A stretch of DNA of 64,000 nt from Polytrichum commune (taxonomy: Eukaryota > Streptophyta > Polytrichopsida > Polytrichales > Polytrichaceae). Positions 12,798 through 27,700 of the stretch are shown piece after piece (position 1 is the first letter of the stretch; each line of letters begins with the position of its first letter). The notes beneath the pieces were generated by a model. It saw only the letters and a program-made list of their open reading frames with translations. It had not been told where the DNA came from and ran no database searches. The position numbers were made by a program, and so were the translations under genes. The DNA lies in contig OX485806.1 of assembly GCA_950295325.1 (NCBI GenBank), forward strand, positions 39,186,001 through 39,250,000. Reading direction: 5' to 3'.

Positions 12798-15700
12798 TCA
12801 CTGCCTCGACTTGATTTTTGAGTACAGGGCATCGATCTCTTTCTGCACAACAAGAGAAATTTAAACAGGTTAATGCGCCAATATATGAAGGTCGATGAGT
12901 TTTCGAATGTTTACTTTTTTTCCCGACTTCTAGGCCACTTCTCCTAGGGTAATGAAATGCGCGATTAGTTTGAGATGGTTAGCAGATCCAAATCAAGGCT
13001 GTAGCCACTTTCCTCATCGTTTTTGGACCTTGTATGCAAAGTGACGATTCTCGTGCTCATTCAATGGTCATATAGGTATGCCCATTTATGTCGACTGTTG
13101 AGCCTAGAATGGTCATCGTATTTTGAGCATGACCTCCAGTCTCTTTCAAACACATGATGCCTTTTTGGAATCCGTTCTTGGAGCCACACCAAACCACATA
13201 ACACTTAACTAAGGTAGATGGGTCTTAAGCAGCTCGTTTTCTTAGTTGGATTCCTACATTTTGATTGGTATGTGGTTCGGTGAGGATCAGAGAGCAAACA
13301 TCATAAAGACACATGTTTAAAAGAGATTGGACTATGTCTTCAAATATTAATAATTGCTCTACACTCGAATAGTGAACACAATCGCGAGGACCTATGTATC
13401 CAATTAAGAAACCAACAAACATGCACTTCCGATAACCATAACTAGATAAGGGGAGGACCGGTTTTCAATCCAGTTTTTATAGATGTTTCATCGTAGATTT
13501 GCTGATGCAACACGAGTATTGTTGTGTGAATCTAACTGGTAGAAGTTGGAGAACATGAAGAACGAACCAAATAACACCCATATACCTTATAGTTGTTCTA
13601 GTAAGAAACGACACCGAATAAGGGTTGTCTACCTTTGAGTGTGCTTCAAGGAAACGAAATTGTATCAAATACACTCATTGCCATGGATTTTTTTCTTGAA
13701 CCAAGGCAAAAAAATAAACACACACATGTCTAATTTGGATACCCACTTGTGCAAAGCTTTTTGTGTTTCCGACCCTAAAATGTGTAAGTACCTGGTAGTA
13801 TTTCAGTAGTTGTGGTCGCTTCAGTTTAAATGTCGGAGTGGCTAAATCTCGCTCCAAATCAAATGGTTGCGGTTCCAAGTGCACGCCCTTGATAAACTCA
13901 AATCCTTTCACCTGCAATAAAATCATGGACATTAATTAAAGCTTTGATGTTAGAAGACGAAAATGACAAACTACTAGCTGTAACACTTAGTGTGCCATTG
14001 TTAATGAGAGTGGTTTTTGTGACTTGTCATCATCAAGCCCAAGTGTCATGTGATTAGGTGTACACTAAATATTTTAAATGACACTTACCAACACCAATGT
14101 AGTTTTAGTGTACACCATTAATGGTATTTAGTGTACCCTATTTTGAGGCATATGCTAGGTTACACCAATGAACAACAACTTTATCTCATGACACTTGGCG
14201 TTCAAACGCGCTTACTAATATCTTGGCATGAGTATGTTCAATAGTTGTTATGAGGTGCATGCCTATGGTACACAATGGTCTACAAGTTGACTAAAATGTA
14301 AACACATGACACTTGCCATTAGCATGCTCAATAATATCGTCCCCTTGCATACTAAAACACAAAACTATCATCTCAAGTATCCCAATGTGCTACATTAAAT
14401 ATCACAATGTAAATGTCTTTTTCCACTTGAAGTTACTTATGTGGACGAAGAGTATCATATTGGCAATTAGCAGACGTGACACTTTGAGACCTGTAGGCAC
14501 CTAATTTAGGACCTTTCGCATACAGTGTATGTGACACTAAATACCATAAACAGTGTAGTTATGATTTGAAAGTGAGATTCTTATTTGAGATTAGCAAAGA
14601 AAGAAAGCAAAAAGAAAAGAAAAAGGGTGTATACTAAATGGTTGGTGGCGAATTTGATTCAGAATTTTTCAGGAAAAAATGCACATACCCCTTTCCTTTT
14701 GCCCATAGCATTGAGCTCTGACAGGATGAAGTCCTGTGATTTCGGGTTCTTGCATAAAGTGGCAAAGTCTCCTTCCTCTCCATTGGTTTGAGCCCATTCT
14801 AATAACGTCGGTTCATTGGGAACAGCTACAGCCACCAACGTGGATTCCAAACTGTTTCCGTACACCCAGATCTGTATTTCAAACATGAAATTTTAAGATG
14901 ATAAATAATAAGAATAAATAAATAAATAAACAAACACAACATTAGATCATGTTGTAAAAACCGAGCACCTCAAAAGCTCTTGAGAAAATTTTCCTTTGAC
15001 CAATGAATGAGGAGAACTGACCGCTAGTTACAGATGAACCGGTTGAGTTTGAGAAATAACCGGTTGAAGTTCACGAAGACTTCAGGAAACTCACCGATCA
15101 TTTTAGAGGAATCTATAGAAGAAACTTCAAACTAATAAAGAAAACCTGAAAGATGTCAACAGGTAACCAGTTGGACTTGGAAACACCAGGATCTCGACCG
15201 ATTATGCCCAAAAATCTCCCCAGACACTGCCTTCAACTCTCTCAGTAAGGGATTGTAGGAGTTGATAGGAATCAACTGTTACAAGGCCTGGGGGTGTGTT
15301 TTATAAGGAACATGTGAGGATTTTTACAAACCCACAACGATTACTGAAATACTATTTTAATTGATCTATGATATTGAAAATCCATAGGTAAGCACACACC
15401 TGTTAGGAAGAGGAAGTGAAAAATAATAAAGTCATACGCAACAGCGATGATTAGATATTATAAATACAGTATGCATTTGAGTCTAGGTCATTTTCCACGA
15501 GCGAAATTTTCTTCTCTTGTTTACGTGTATGTATATGCTCCGATCGGAGTGAGTAGTGTGTATGATGAATGTGCGAAGTTTAGAAAGGGTCACTTTTGAC
15601 ATGTTTAGAAGCAAATATCAAGAAGTTGATCTTAAACCCCACTATACGAAACCTTGAAGCCCATAACAGGCATCTTGGATTTTCGAGAGCTAACAAAATT

Positions 15701-18700
15701 ACTACTCACCGTATCGACTGCTGGACATTCGTTATAGATGTTTTCGAGGTTTTCAACCGCAACGTACTCTCCGTGAGAAAGCTTGAAGATGTTCTTCTTG
15801 CGATCGATAATTTTCATGGCACCGTCCGGTTGCCACTCACCAATGTCACCTATCAAATGCAATCACATCCCCAAACTATAAGTATGCAAATGTGGTTTAT
15901 AACTCAAAATTTGGGCCATTAAATACCATGCATCTTAATTGTACTAGTTTGGATGAATTCAAATGTTGCCAAACTTAGCCTGCTGGATATTCAAACTAGA
16001 AGAGACTGCGAGAACTATCAATTCTCTTCAAAATGAAGGTCCTTTCACATGTTGCCCTACTGCACAGAATCTGATGCCTTTATCTAAAATCTTAAAACCA
16101 TAAAATAAGAAACATCGGTTCTCACATTAGAGGCATTCCTTTGCTTTCCTTTTAAGAAAAATATGCAGATTCGTCTTCTTCTTTTTTAAATTCAAAACAA
16201 ATCAACGTCAAAACATACCTTCAGTTTTGATTGGAAAACTTTATATAGTATTGAAAGGACATTCATTCTCTTATATTAAGAGGAAGGTGTGTTCAGAAGC
16301 TATATGGAAGTGTTCAATAATTGACAGTCTTGGGTGTGTGATATTCCTTTTGGGTACCCCGACCATGAACGTCCCAAAACAAAAGAATCTTAAAGTTATC
16401 CTTAAAGTCTGTTACAATCTCAAGGTTTGGGTAGGGAGTTTTGGTCCACTTTTGGCACTTTATGTTGTTTTAAGGAGCGTTCAAGTGGTGTCAGAATACC
16501 CCCAATTTTAGTGAAATGAAAGGGAGGAGTTTGACTTTGGCCAAGAGACAGGTATATAAAAATAAATGCTTTATCAAGCGTTCAATTGCACCATTTTTCG
16601 ATGCCTTCAAAAACTTGCCATGAAGTTTGTTCATTCTTATATAGTCGTCTTTTGGCTAAAGTCAAACGCCTCCCATTCATTTCCCGAAAATTGGGGGTGT
16701 TCTGACACCACTTCAAGCACACTCCTTCCTAGAAAAAATAAAATGTCAAAAAGTGGGCCAAAACTAAGTCCCCCACCAAAACCAATCGTTTTTTTGAGAA
16801 ACGTTTACTTGGATGGATAATTCTTATGTATCACAAATCGAAGGCTTTTGGACACAATCGGGCTTTACCTGTGTGAAACCACCCATCTTTGTCCAAGACC
16901 TCGTTCGTAAGCTCGTCACGCTTGTAGTAGCCCGCGTAAACGGTTTTTCCTCGGACGCATATCTCTCCGCGCGGCCTCGCCTTATCCAACGCGTCGTACC
17001 CTAACTCCGGAATCGATTCTAGTCTTGCGTCGATGTTGCAAAGCGGCGGGCCTACCGTCCCGCTCATGGTGATCACGTCCGGGACTTGAATGAAACTCGC
17101 GGCACACGTCTCCGTCAACCCTAGAAAAAAAGAAATAAGAGTCCAAAAAGACATTTGATGATCAACCGAGGGATGTGTTTGATGTAACAATTTCGAGTTG
17201 GAACAATACACCACATACTGTGTGTAGTGTCAAACGGTATTTTATGTCACCGTGATAAACTTTTCTAATGACACTTTCTTATGAACAAGTTTACACGTGT
17301 TGTCAGGGTTGATTGAAATTTGAATGAAATCCATGCTCTAAACCCTAAACCCTAAAACCAAAACCCCTAAACCAGATATTCGCACAAACCTCAGTATATT
17401 CTGCATCCTAACATTTCTGTGATGGTAATATTGTCAAGGATGGTTGGTAATTTAGATGAAAAATCACTTAGTAAGTGACAATAATTGCAATATTGTAAAT
17501 CTATACTACCCAAGTAAATTGTACAAGGATTACATTTAGTGTTTAGTGGTGACACTACACAGGTGGTTTACAAATAGTATTGAGCAAGACAGATTGAGTT
17601 GGTGACACTAATTACAATATTCAGTGTAGTCATGCCAATTTTAGCATGTGTGTGATGTTATTAGTATTTCTCAGTCACTCATGGCAATTGGCATCACATA
17701 AGAAAGACAATGTGAGTGGAAATTTTGGGTTTTGAGAAACATACCGTAACCTTGCAAGACCGGAGCACACATGATCACACGTAGAAACTCCTCCACATGG
17801 CCAGAGAGTGGTGCTCCTCCGGAAATAACGAGCCTCACACGTCCACCAAGGCCCATCTTTACCTGAAATTTCAAACCCAAACCAAAATTTCTCATGAATG
17901 AGAGACACTACTTCTAGCTTTAAAGTAATTGAAAATCTTGCAAAGGGGAAAGAATGGGGAGAACCGACCGCTAGTTACATATGAACCGGTTGAGTTCGAG
18001 AAACGACCAGTTGAAGTTCAAGACTTCAGGGAAATTACCCATCATTTTTGTGGAATCCATGGAATATACCTCGACTTAAGAAAGAAAAACCCGAAAGATC
18101 ACAACCTGTAACTGGTTGGACTTGGAAACACTAACAAAGATCTTGACCGACTGTGCCCAAAAATATCCCCGGACACTGAGGAATACCTAGTGCAAGTTGA
18201 GAATCTATACGACCCAAGGTTTCTATGAAAAACATGGCACTCCGACTAACCTTATTGAACACCAGCCAGTCGAAAAGTGGCGACGCCCTGTTTTGTGGCA
18301 GCCCCTTCTTTAGGTTTCTCAACTTGCTGCAATTCATGATCATGGAGATTGTGTCAAAATTCACTTCTTGTGCTAGTCCACAAGTTTGAAACAGATGAGG
18401 ATCCTTGAGATTGAAATATTTCGATTCAACAAGATTTAACAGATGTCCAGAGAGTGGTGTATAATGTGATAGTTTTATGACGAAAGTATTGTTCTTGTGT
18501 AACAATTTTCTTCATAATAACAGCATAATGTGGCACGTATAAATAGTAAGTTAACAAAACATGCAATCATTATGACGTCGATTTTTTCAAATTAGGATGT
18601 TATGATTGCACCATATTAAAACTATTTTTACATGATAATTCTGCCTCGGGAAGTTTGTGAGGAAAGCTCACTTCATGAATCCGAAGTTGAATAACCAGCT

Positions 18701-21700
18701 CTTTAGACCACCTGCTGCGGCGATCCTTTGTTGGATTCCTGTGAAAAACATACATCAACTCAATCAAAAAAAACTACTGCAAAACTAGCTGGAGAGATGC
18801 AATGGTTCCCATTTTAACCCTGGAATTTCAAGGTCCTCTAATTATTATTAAAATAATAATAATAATAAACTCGCAGGGTTAAAGAACAGGTTGTTATGAC
18901 TTGGAGACTTATGGCCGCTTCACACACTAGACTAAGGGCCTGTGACCACTGCACTTCAAGCACTCTCATTGGTGGAAAAGGCAGAGCTGGTCCAAGTTCG
19001 CTTCACACTACACTTGAGGGACCAACGGTGTAAGTGAATGCAAGATGGATGTAAAGTCTACATGGATTCCTGCATGGCATCAAATGGACCATCAAATGTT
19101 TCATGGTCGCTTGGACTATTTTCAAATACCACCTCTTGGAGGTAGGCTAAACACAAAACTGGGAGACCATGGCACTCCAAAATCTCATAACTCTTGATTT
19201 ATTTTATTTTATCATGTGTGAGGACCCCGCATGAATAGAAATTCATTGAAATAGCATCTGGTTGAGGGCCCTGTCACAGATGACTTCAAACTACACTTTG
19301 AGGGCCCGTGAACACTTCTTTGGACTGTCACAATTTCACGGTCACGGCTCTTGGCTCTTGTGTGAAGTGGCCTAAGCACAACATGACTGGTGTGAAGTAA
19401 CCTTATAATTTACCCTAAATGATGAGCTTAGTAACAACATTAGTTTTTGAACGAAGAGCTGACCTGCAGCAAGTCTGTCAAATACACGAGGAACGCCGAC
19501 AAATAGTGTTGGTTTTAACTCTGCAATGTCCTCAGGAACCTTCTTAATGTCCTGCACGACACACAAAATACCATTGAATTAGCCAGTTTGACACCATTTT
19601 GATGTACTTTCAATCCCATAAAGTAGGCTAACAATGTAAACTGTAGGCTATGAACTACGTAATGGATGCAAGGACCCTCGCCACGGGCCGTAGTAAGGTA
19701 GACATGCCTAATTTGGTTACTTAAATCTTATTCGGGCACTGTGATTTGAATGGCATGTGGTTAGGTGTTTGAAAGAGATTAGGCTGCATGTCGAAAATAT
19801 GATCACCATTCTAGGCTCAATAGTCAGTGTACCTAGATGAGCATTGAATGAGCACAAGAATCTACAAGAAACTTCATTTTGACAATGAATAGCATATTCA
19901 TATGAGCTCCAAGAATTATGAGAAAAGTGGCTACATTCTGCCTCGATTTGGATTTGTTCACCGTCTTGTACTACTCGGGTGTTTCATTATCCTAGGAGAA
20001 GTGGGCTAGCCGGGAAAAATGTTGTCATTTAAGACCCATTTACCCTAGGCACCCAACCTACTGGGCCATGACCTATTAAACCACGGTGGCGGTGAGGTAG
20101 GTATTGGGTGCCTTGTCAGCCCCTGGGAGGACAACACATGTCCAATATTAGGCATCGTTATCATGTCATAGCAAGGTCATCAATTACAGTTGATAATGTG
20201 CTTTGTTGTATCCATTCGAGAGCACATATGTGAAACAAAATCACTTGGTTTGACCACTACAAATGACGAACCTACTGAGCTACAGTTATAGCAACGAGGT
20301 TAGGTATTGGGTGCCTTGTATAAAACCTGGTAGGACAACACGTGTCCAATACTGGACATCGTGATGAGGCTAGAGCAAGGTCATCAATTACAGTTGATAA
20401 TGTGCTTCATTGCATCCAATCGAGAGCAAATATGTCAACAAGAATCGCTTGGTTTAACCACTACAAATGACCAACCTACCGTGTTACAATTATAGCAACA
20501 AGGTGGATATTGGGTGCCTCCTACAACCCGTGGTAGGGTGACACGTGTCCAATACTGGACATCGTGATATGATCATGCCATAGCAAGGTCAGTAATTATA
20601 GTTGATAATGTGCCTCATTGTATCCAATCAAGAGCAATATGTCAACAAAATCGCTTGCCATGACCACTACGAATGAGCATCCTCCTACTAAGTTGGAGTT
20701 AGAGTGACAAGGTAGGTATTGGATGCCTCCTACAGCCCGTGGCACGGTGACACGTGTTCATTACTAGACGTCATAGCAAGGCATTCAATTACGGTTGATA
20801 TTGTGCCTCATTGTACCCAATCAGAAATAGACACATCAACAAAATCACTTGTTACTTGACCTGACCACTACAATGTCAGGCACGGGCAATACAGACCAAA
20901 AAAAATCTCAAAAAGTTTCAGATTCATACCCCTTGCCAAAAGCCAATCGACCCACCAACAAACACAAACATCTCCTCAGCCACTCGGTCGAAAATGTGAG
21001 CCAAGGGCAAAAACGAGAAGTACACGTCATTGTGATCCATCTGCAAAAACACATCCCAATTTATTGTCAAGCCCAATTTGTGATAATTGGATGTCCTTGT
21101 AAAAGTGCCAAGGTTCGACAAAGGTTAGTAACAAGTTAACACAAAACATAGTAAAGTAAAACCCAATTTTAAAGGTTTTAGAGTTACTACATAGGTACGT
21201 CAATTTGAAGCAATCAAAAGGAAGCAATCATCCAACACTTAAAATATTGAAATAAACAAATCACACATTAGGAAAATGCCAAATGGTGGCAAGCCATTTG
21301 AACAACATATACATGTGTTATTTTTTATTTTTTATTAAAAAAATTAATGCATTCAATAAACCACCTTATATGAAAACCCGACTGACGACCTCAGTTCCCT
21401 CAGTTCCCGACAGTGGTGCCTTGTCTTGAATTTCTGCTACATCTCCAGAGGTAAAAGGGAAGACTCGACCGAGCAACATGTTGTATAATAGCAAAATGTT
21501 GTGTACTTTGACCTCAATTTCAACGACACAAGGAAACCAAGGAGAGATAAGACAAAACCTTCAAGTCGTCAATTTTGTAATAATAATAATATTAAAAATA
21601 ATAATAACCAATGTATTGTAAGAAGGTATCAAGATTTTTAAGTACACCAACACCTGTTAGGGGCACTTTACACTAGAGCTGAGGGCCTGTGACCATCAAA

Positions 21701-24700
21701 TCCTAGAATCTCTCATTGGTGAAAATTGCCGAGACCACCGTCCCACTTCACTTGACACTAGAGCTTGAGGGCCTAAAGGACCATGGAGGGTGAAATGGAT
21801 GACCATGACATTTCAAACCCTTGCACCCCTTGCTTTCTTGTAGCTTGTTGTATAGAAAGGGCCACATGAGTAGGATGGTAATGAGATAGGATTCGGATGA
21901 GAACCCGGTCGAGTACAATGTCTTTGTACTACACTTGAAGGCCCGTGACCACACTAAATTCAAGTTCATTTTTCAATAATACGGTCTTTGGATGAGTTTC
22001 AAGGGCCCCCTCACAACTTCATGGCCACAGTCCCTGGCTGTAGTGTAAAGTGGCCCTAAGCCTCGGTCCGTTAGCTTACAAAGGCTAATTTTCTAAACTA
22101 GGACACAATGGTCCATTTTGAGAACATACATTTGCAAAATACACATCCCAATTATTACTAGCAACAAATACCAAATATCCACGCACTTACCACTTCATTC
22201 AAGGATTTCAAATAGTGGTTGAGACCCGCAATGGTGTACAAAACATTTTCGTGGGTGAGCTCCACTCCTTTGGGTTCTCCCGTGGTGCCACTTGTGTACA
22301 TGATTGTGGAGAGATCCTCTTTCTTCGGAGGTGCCAATTCAATCTCCTTATGTGCGGCACCCTAGATCACCAACCATAGCTCCATCGCATCAAACTACAA
22401 CATTGAAATCAATGCCTACCAATATAGAGTAGTTGATCATTTTTAACTACGTTTGTAGATTGTTTCTATGGGAGCCATAATTGCAAGACCTACAAGGTTG
22501 AATTTACCCTTGAATGAAAGGTTAGCTAACCGTTGAATTAGCACTAAGAAAATATTAAAACCCTGAAGGGTGTGCATCAACACTCAGACTCAACATTCAA
22601 TGCTGACTGGTCTCGTGCATTTCAAAAAAAGAAAATATTATTCTTAAAAATACTTGGACTAAAATATATGATTTTTGTAACCATACAGGTGACCTTCAAT
22701 ATTTTGTTTCAAAAAAGTGTCCTAGAGAAGTAGTGTGGACTAGAGTACCTATCAGGAGCACTCTGAAGCTGAGACAGGCTAACGTGCTTCAAGTATCCAT
22801 TTGATTTAAAATAGCAAACATCCACTAATAAAATTCTCCCAATTTTTGTAATATACATTTTTTTCTGATAACCAGGAACTACTCACCAGGATCAGAAATT
22901 CCTCCCATGTATACAGTGCAACATTACATTCCTCAGCTTTAGATTTCTGCTCTGCTTTGACACCACCGAAACTCACTACAGCTGCAAGGAAGCAAAGTAC
23001 GCACCAAATATTTTGTTTAGATTAGAAAAGAGTACCAGTCTAGATTTCTACATCTGACTAGTTGTTACCAGAAAAACAAAATAAAATAGAATATTTTAAA
23101 AAATCCACAAACTTGTTCATTTTGGGTGAAATCCACAAGGAGATTTATACTTCTATTTCTCACTCTCTCTCTTTTTTAAATAGAGGAAGAAGGAATAATC
23201 CAAAACTCCAACATCACTTTTATATATACATATGGATGGATGGATGGATGGATGGATGGGGAGGAGAGTTTAGTCAATCAAGAAGGTCAAGACAAGACTC
23301 TAGGCATCAAGTAGGTCTCGTCCAAAGTCTAGGTATAAACTTGTGTTCAAGAGTACACACGTACTCTTTAAAGATGTTGCGCAGTTGGGGAGTGATTCAA
23401 TCATCTGCAGGGCCGCTACAGATTTGCAGTTAGTATCAAAACAATGAAGGAGAGACTAACACAAGACTTTTATATATATATGGATACCCAAAACTCAACA
23501 CTATGTCACTATAGTACATAATGTTTTGTTTTAAGTTATATGTTCGTTTTGGGTATGCCTATCCTTATGAAAATATAGTCAAAACATCACAGGAAAATTT
23601 ATAATTAAAGAATTAAAATCAAGTCGCTAATCAGATGCCAGATGTAAGAATGTGACAATTGAAAGAACAGATCCAGTCTCGTACCAAAGGCAGTTTAGCC
23701 TCCTGGACCATGGCAATGGAAATCTCTGCGTGATTTGCAATATACTCCACTGCTTTCAGACCTGCAAATAATAACACGATAGCTCGTTAATTATGAGTAG
23801 CAGGGTCGGTATTGTCTTTTATTGATACCATTCAGGTATCTATAATGAGAAATTCACGATTTGTTGATACCTGTAGGGTATGGGTATTTGGCGGTATTTT
23901 TGTGTCCGATATCACTCGGGTATACATACCATGCAAGAACCCTCATACCTAGGTGAAATTGTCCTCGTATCAATATGGTTTCGGATGGTAAAGTGACCCA
24001 AATAATAACACGGGCATACAAAGACCCTCCCACCTTGAAATGCCCACCAAATATCAATATTTCAGTGGTATTACAATTTTGACTCCCACAGGTAGGTTCT
24101 TTGATTCCATTACTGATGTTGATTATTGATACCCATGCAGACCAACACCGGTCCCTACTTGCAAGGAATAAGAAGTATATAAAATGAGCAACGTGCATAA
24201 TTCCCAACGAACTTGAAACTAGAAACATGAGACCAAATCTAAGGTCACCGGGCCTAAACCACTTACTAACCTTAATCAAAACATTCATGTTTGAGTGGTA
24301 TGTGTTTAGGTGTTGATCTAAGAACGGCCACCAGAACATCATGTTTTTAGAGGAGATTGAAGTACATGCTCAAAATTTGATAACTAACTCATTCTATGCT
24401 CAGTAGTCAATGTAATTAGGGGGTCACATATGATCATTTGAGATGAAAGAGAATCTTCACTTTAAGAATGAACAAGATATTATTCATATGAGCTCCAAAA
24501 ACCATGAGAATGGCTTCAGTCTTGATTTGGATCATCTTGAGTTGCTAATCATCTCATACTGATCGTGTGTTCAACATCCTAGGAGAAGTGGGTGCTGAGC
24601 TAAAAGTGTCACAAAGTAAATTAACTTAATTTAAATGTCAAAGAGTCGCGTGGGGCAAGAGGCATACCAAGAGTATCGTAGAGAGGAACACAAACAATGC

Positions 24701-27700
24701 TGTGAGCATTACATGCCTGCAAACAACATTACACACACCCATAGGCAGAAGTATTCAGAATTTAATTGTGATCCATAGGCAAAATTGACGTTTTCGCTAT
24801 AGAGAAAATTTCTCAATATCAATAAAATCATGCTTAAGGCAAAAAAACCAACCAAAAAAACAAAAACAAAAAAAAAGTTAACAGAAACACCAACTGGACA
24901 GTATTCTGCTGTGATTTGAATCTAGTCCAAAAACTAAGTCATAGGATTCAATTGATGAACAGCAAACGCAACTGATATGTTTTAGTTACCTCCATGGAAG
25001 TGAGCCATTCCGGACAATTCATTCCATAAATTCCACAACGACCTTTCTGCAAGTTGCAATTCCATGACAAGAAAAATTTTATTAGACTTCTTGCGAAGCT
25101 GAGAACCCAATTCCACCCCCACTAAATATGTCAACATACGCCTCATGATTAAAAAGACCATTAAAATAAAATAAAAAAATAAAAACGTACCGGGTTTACG
25201 CCCACATGGCGCATGGCCGCACCAAGTTTTACCACAGTGTCATACACTTGCTGATAGGTTTGCCACTCATATGCTCCGGCCTACAAGCATTGAGATTATT
25301 GCAAAATTGTAAGATCAAAAAAACCATACTAAATATGATATTTAGTGTCATATGGTATTTTCTAAATTAACTATGGTAACCTATCTGATGACGCTTCTTA
25401 TGAATAAGTGAACAAATACTGTCATGGATGATGGATGAGTACGTCCATTGGCCAGAACCCTGCCTTCTCTTGTCAGAAACTTGTGATGAAATATTGTCAT
25501 GGATGATTGAAGATTGGATGAACTTGGTAAGTGACAGTAATTGCAACATTGTAAATCTATAATCCCCCATAAAATTTGCAAGGAATGACAAATAATGTTG
25601 GGTTATCATTTAGTTTTAGTGTTGGTGACACTACACCACGGCTTACAATTAGTATTGAGCAAGACAATTAGAATTGGTGATACTAAATATCATATTTAGT
25701 GTGCTATTTAAGATCAAGAGCCATGGCTGTCGTCGTAATATACAGCACGTATGTTTGTTAAATATTACCCTCGCCCACTTTCCCTCAGGATAAGTTATAA
25801 TATATCAGTTTGCGCAAGAATAATAGAAAGGAATCCAAAGTTGCATTAAGAGTACATACAGTTCCATCGGCATTTATCTTCCTTCTTCCGAGCAAATTTC
25901 TCTCCGGCCCTTTTTTCGCAGATCGTCTGCACAATTGCAGTCAAACTAAAAAAATTACAAGCTGGTGAATCAACCCACCAAACCAAAACAAAATCTGTTT
26001 CGAATTCGACATGCACAAAAATGAACCAGATTTCCCATTTCCATCCAACTAGGCATCTATCAACCAACTTAAAAAATAAAATAAATAATAAATAAGAGGA
26101 AGAAGAAAGTGACTCAGAAACCCAAAAAAACAACACTCTATTTGCAACGTAATATGATCCCATGTGCACATTCAAATGTTGAAACCCGAGGTATCTATTG
26201 CAGATGGTTAAATCAGATTACAATACCAACACTGCCCCCTCGGTGGTCAATTTTATGTTAAATTCTAAATATGTGTGGCTGGCACAAATCTCGGTAGAAG
26301 GTGTGAACTCCAAAAAACTCATCCACACCAACTTCTAAGGTAGACGCGCCTAACTCGGTTACTCGTCTTACTCGGACACCTATGTTTGAGTGGTATGTGG
26401 TAAAGTACCATTAATTATTTATGGCATTGATGATTGAATCCAAGAACGGACACCAAAAAGACAAGTGTTTAAAAGATATTGAACTACATGCGTCAACATA
26501 ATCGGGGGGACCTATATGACCATTTAATGAGCACAAGAATCTTCGCTTTGATAATGAACAAGACATTCATATGAGCTCCGAAAGTATTAAGGGAAGTGGC
26601 TACGGCTTCGATTTGGGTTTGCTAACCGCCTCGTACTAATCGAGGTGTTTCGTGTACTAGGAGAAGCGGGCTAGTTAGAACAAGTAACCATTTAAGGCAC
26701 ATCTACCAAAAACATATTTGTGACTATGTGCTCCGAATTTGGACACCATTCTAGGTTCAATAGTGGACGTCACAATTGGGAGGCCCTATGTAATAATTTA
26801 AAGAAAAAGGAGACTATTCACTTTGGACTCCTGTAACTTTTGCATCTCAACTGACATTCTGAAACTTTGATAACACAAACTTCATGATTTGCAATGGCTA
26901 ACTGGATGAGACGATTCCCCAGCCGATCCAATGGTCAGAAACGTGAGTGGAGTTGGAAGTGCCCACAACAAGGCCACATACCATACAGTAACTTTACAGT
27001 GTTTTATGTATTATTTGCAAAAATGCAATTTATAATGCTAGAATTTAAAGTACCCTTTTCTTTGTTAAAGAACCTCACCACCCCTGTCATAATCAATAGA
27101 TACATAAACATTATGCTAACATTCAAGATTCCAATCACCACATTATTATTGGTTGCAATTTACTCCACCATAAGGTAGACATGCCTAATTCGGTTACTTG
27201 TATGTTTCAGATATATCTAATTGAGTGGTACGTGATTACGTGCGGCTCCCAGAACGGATATTAAAAAGGCATCATGTGTTTGAAAGAAATTACACTGCAT
27301 GCTCAAAATACGATAACCATTCTAGGCTCAATAGTTAACATAATTGGGGCGGGGGGGGGGGGGCGCTATATGACCATTTAGCAAGCATGAAATTTTTTCA
27401 CTTTGATAATGCATAAGATATTCATATGACCTCCAGAAATTATAAGGAAAGTCCCTACGGCCTCAATTCGGGTTTGCTACCATCTTATACTAATCGCATG
27501 TTTCATATGCAAGGAGAAGTCAGCTAGTTAGAAGAAAAAAAGTAACCATTTAAGACACCTCAGTTGGTGGCATTATGACACTACCTAGTTACAGATTGAT
27601 GGAAATTGTTACACTGACTTCCAGGTTTTTTGTTGTTTTTTTATTTTATTTTGTTTTTGAGACAGAGAGCTACATGAGTGACTCCTGACTTAAAGTTGGA

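Noticed and set aside
17340-17378. Interstitial telomere repeat
   Set aside because: Only two or three degenerate CCCTAAA-like units inside a MITE copy; too short to indicate a former chromosome end.
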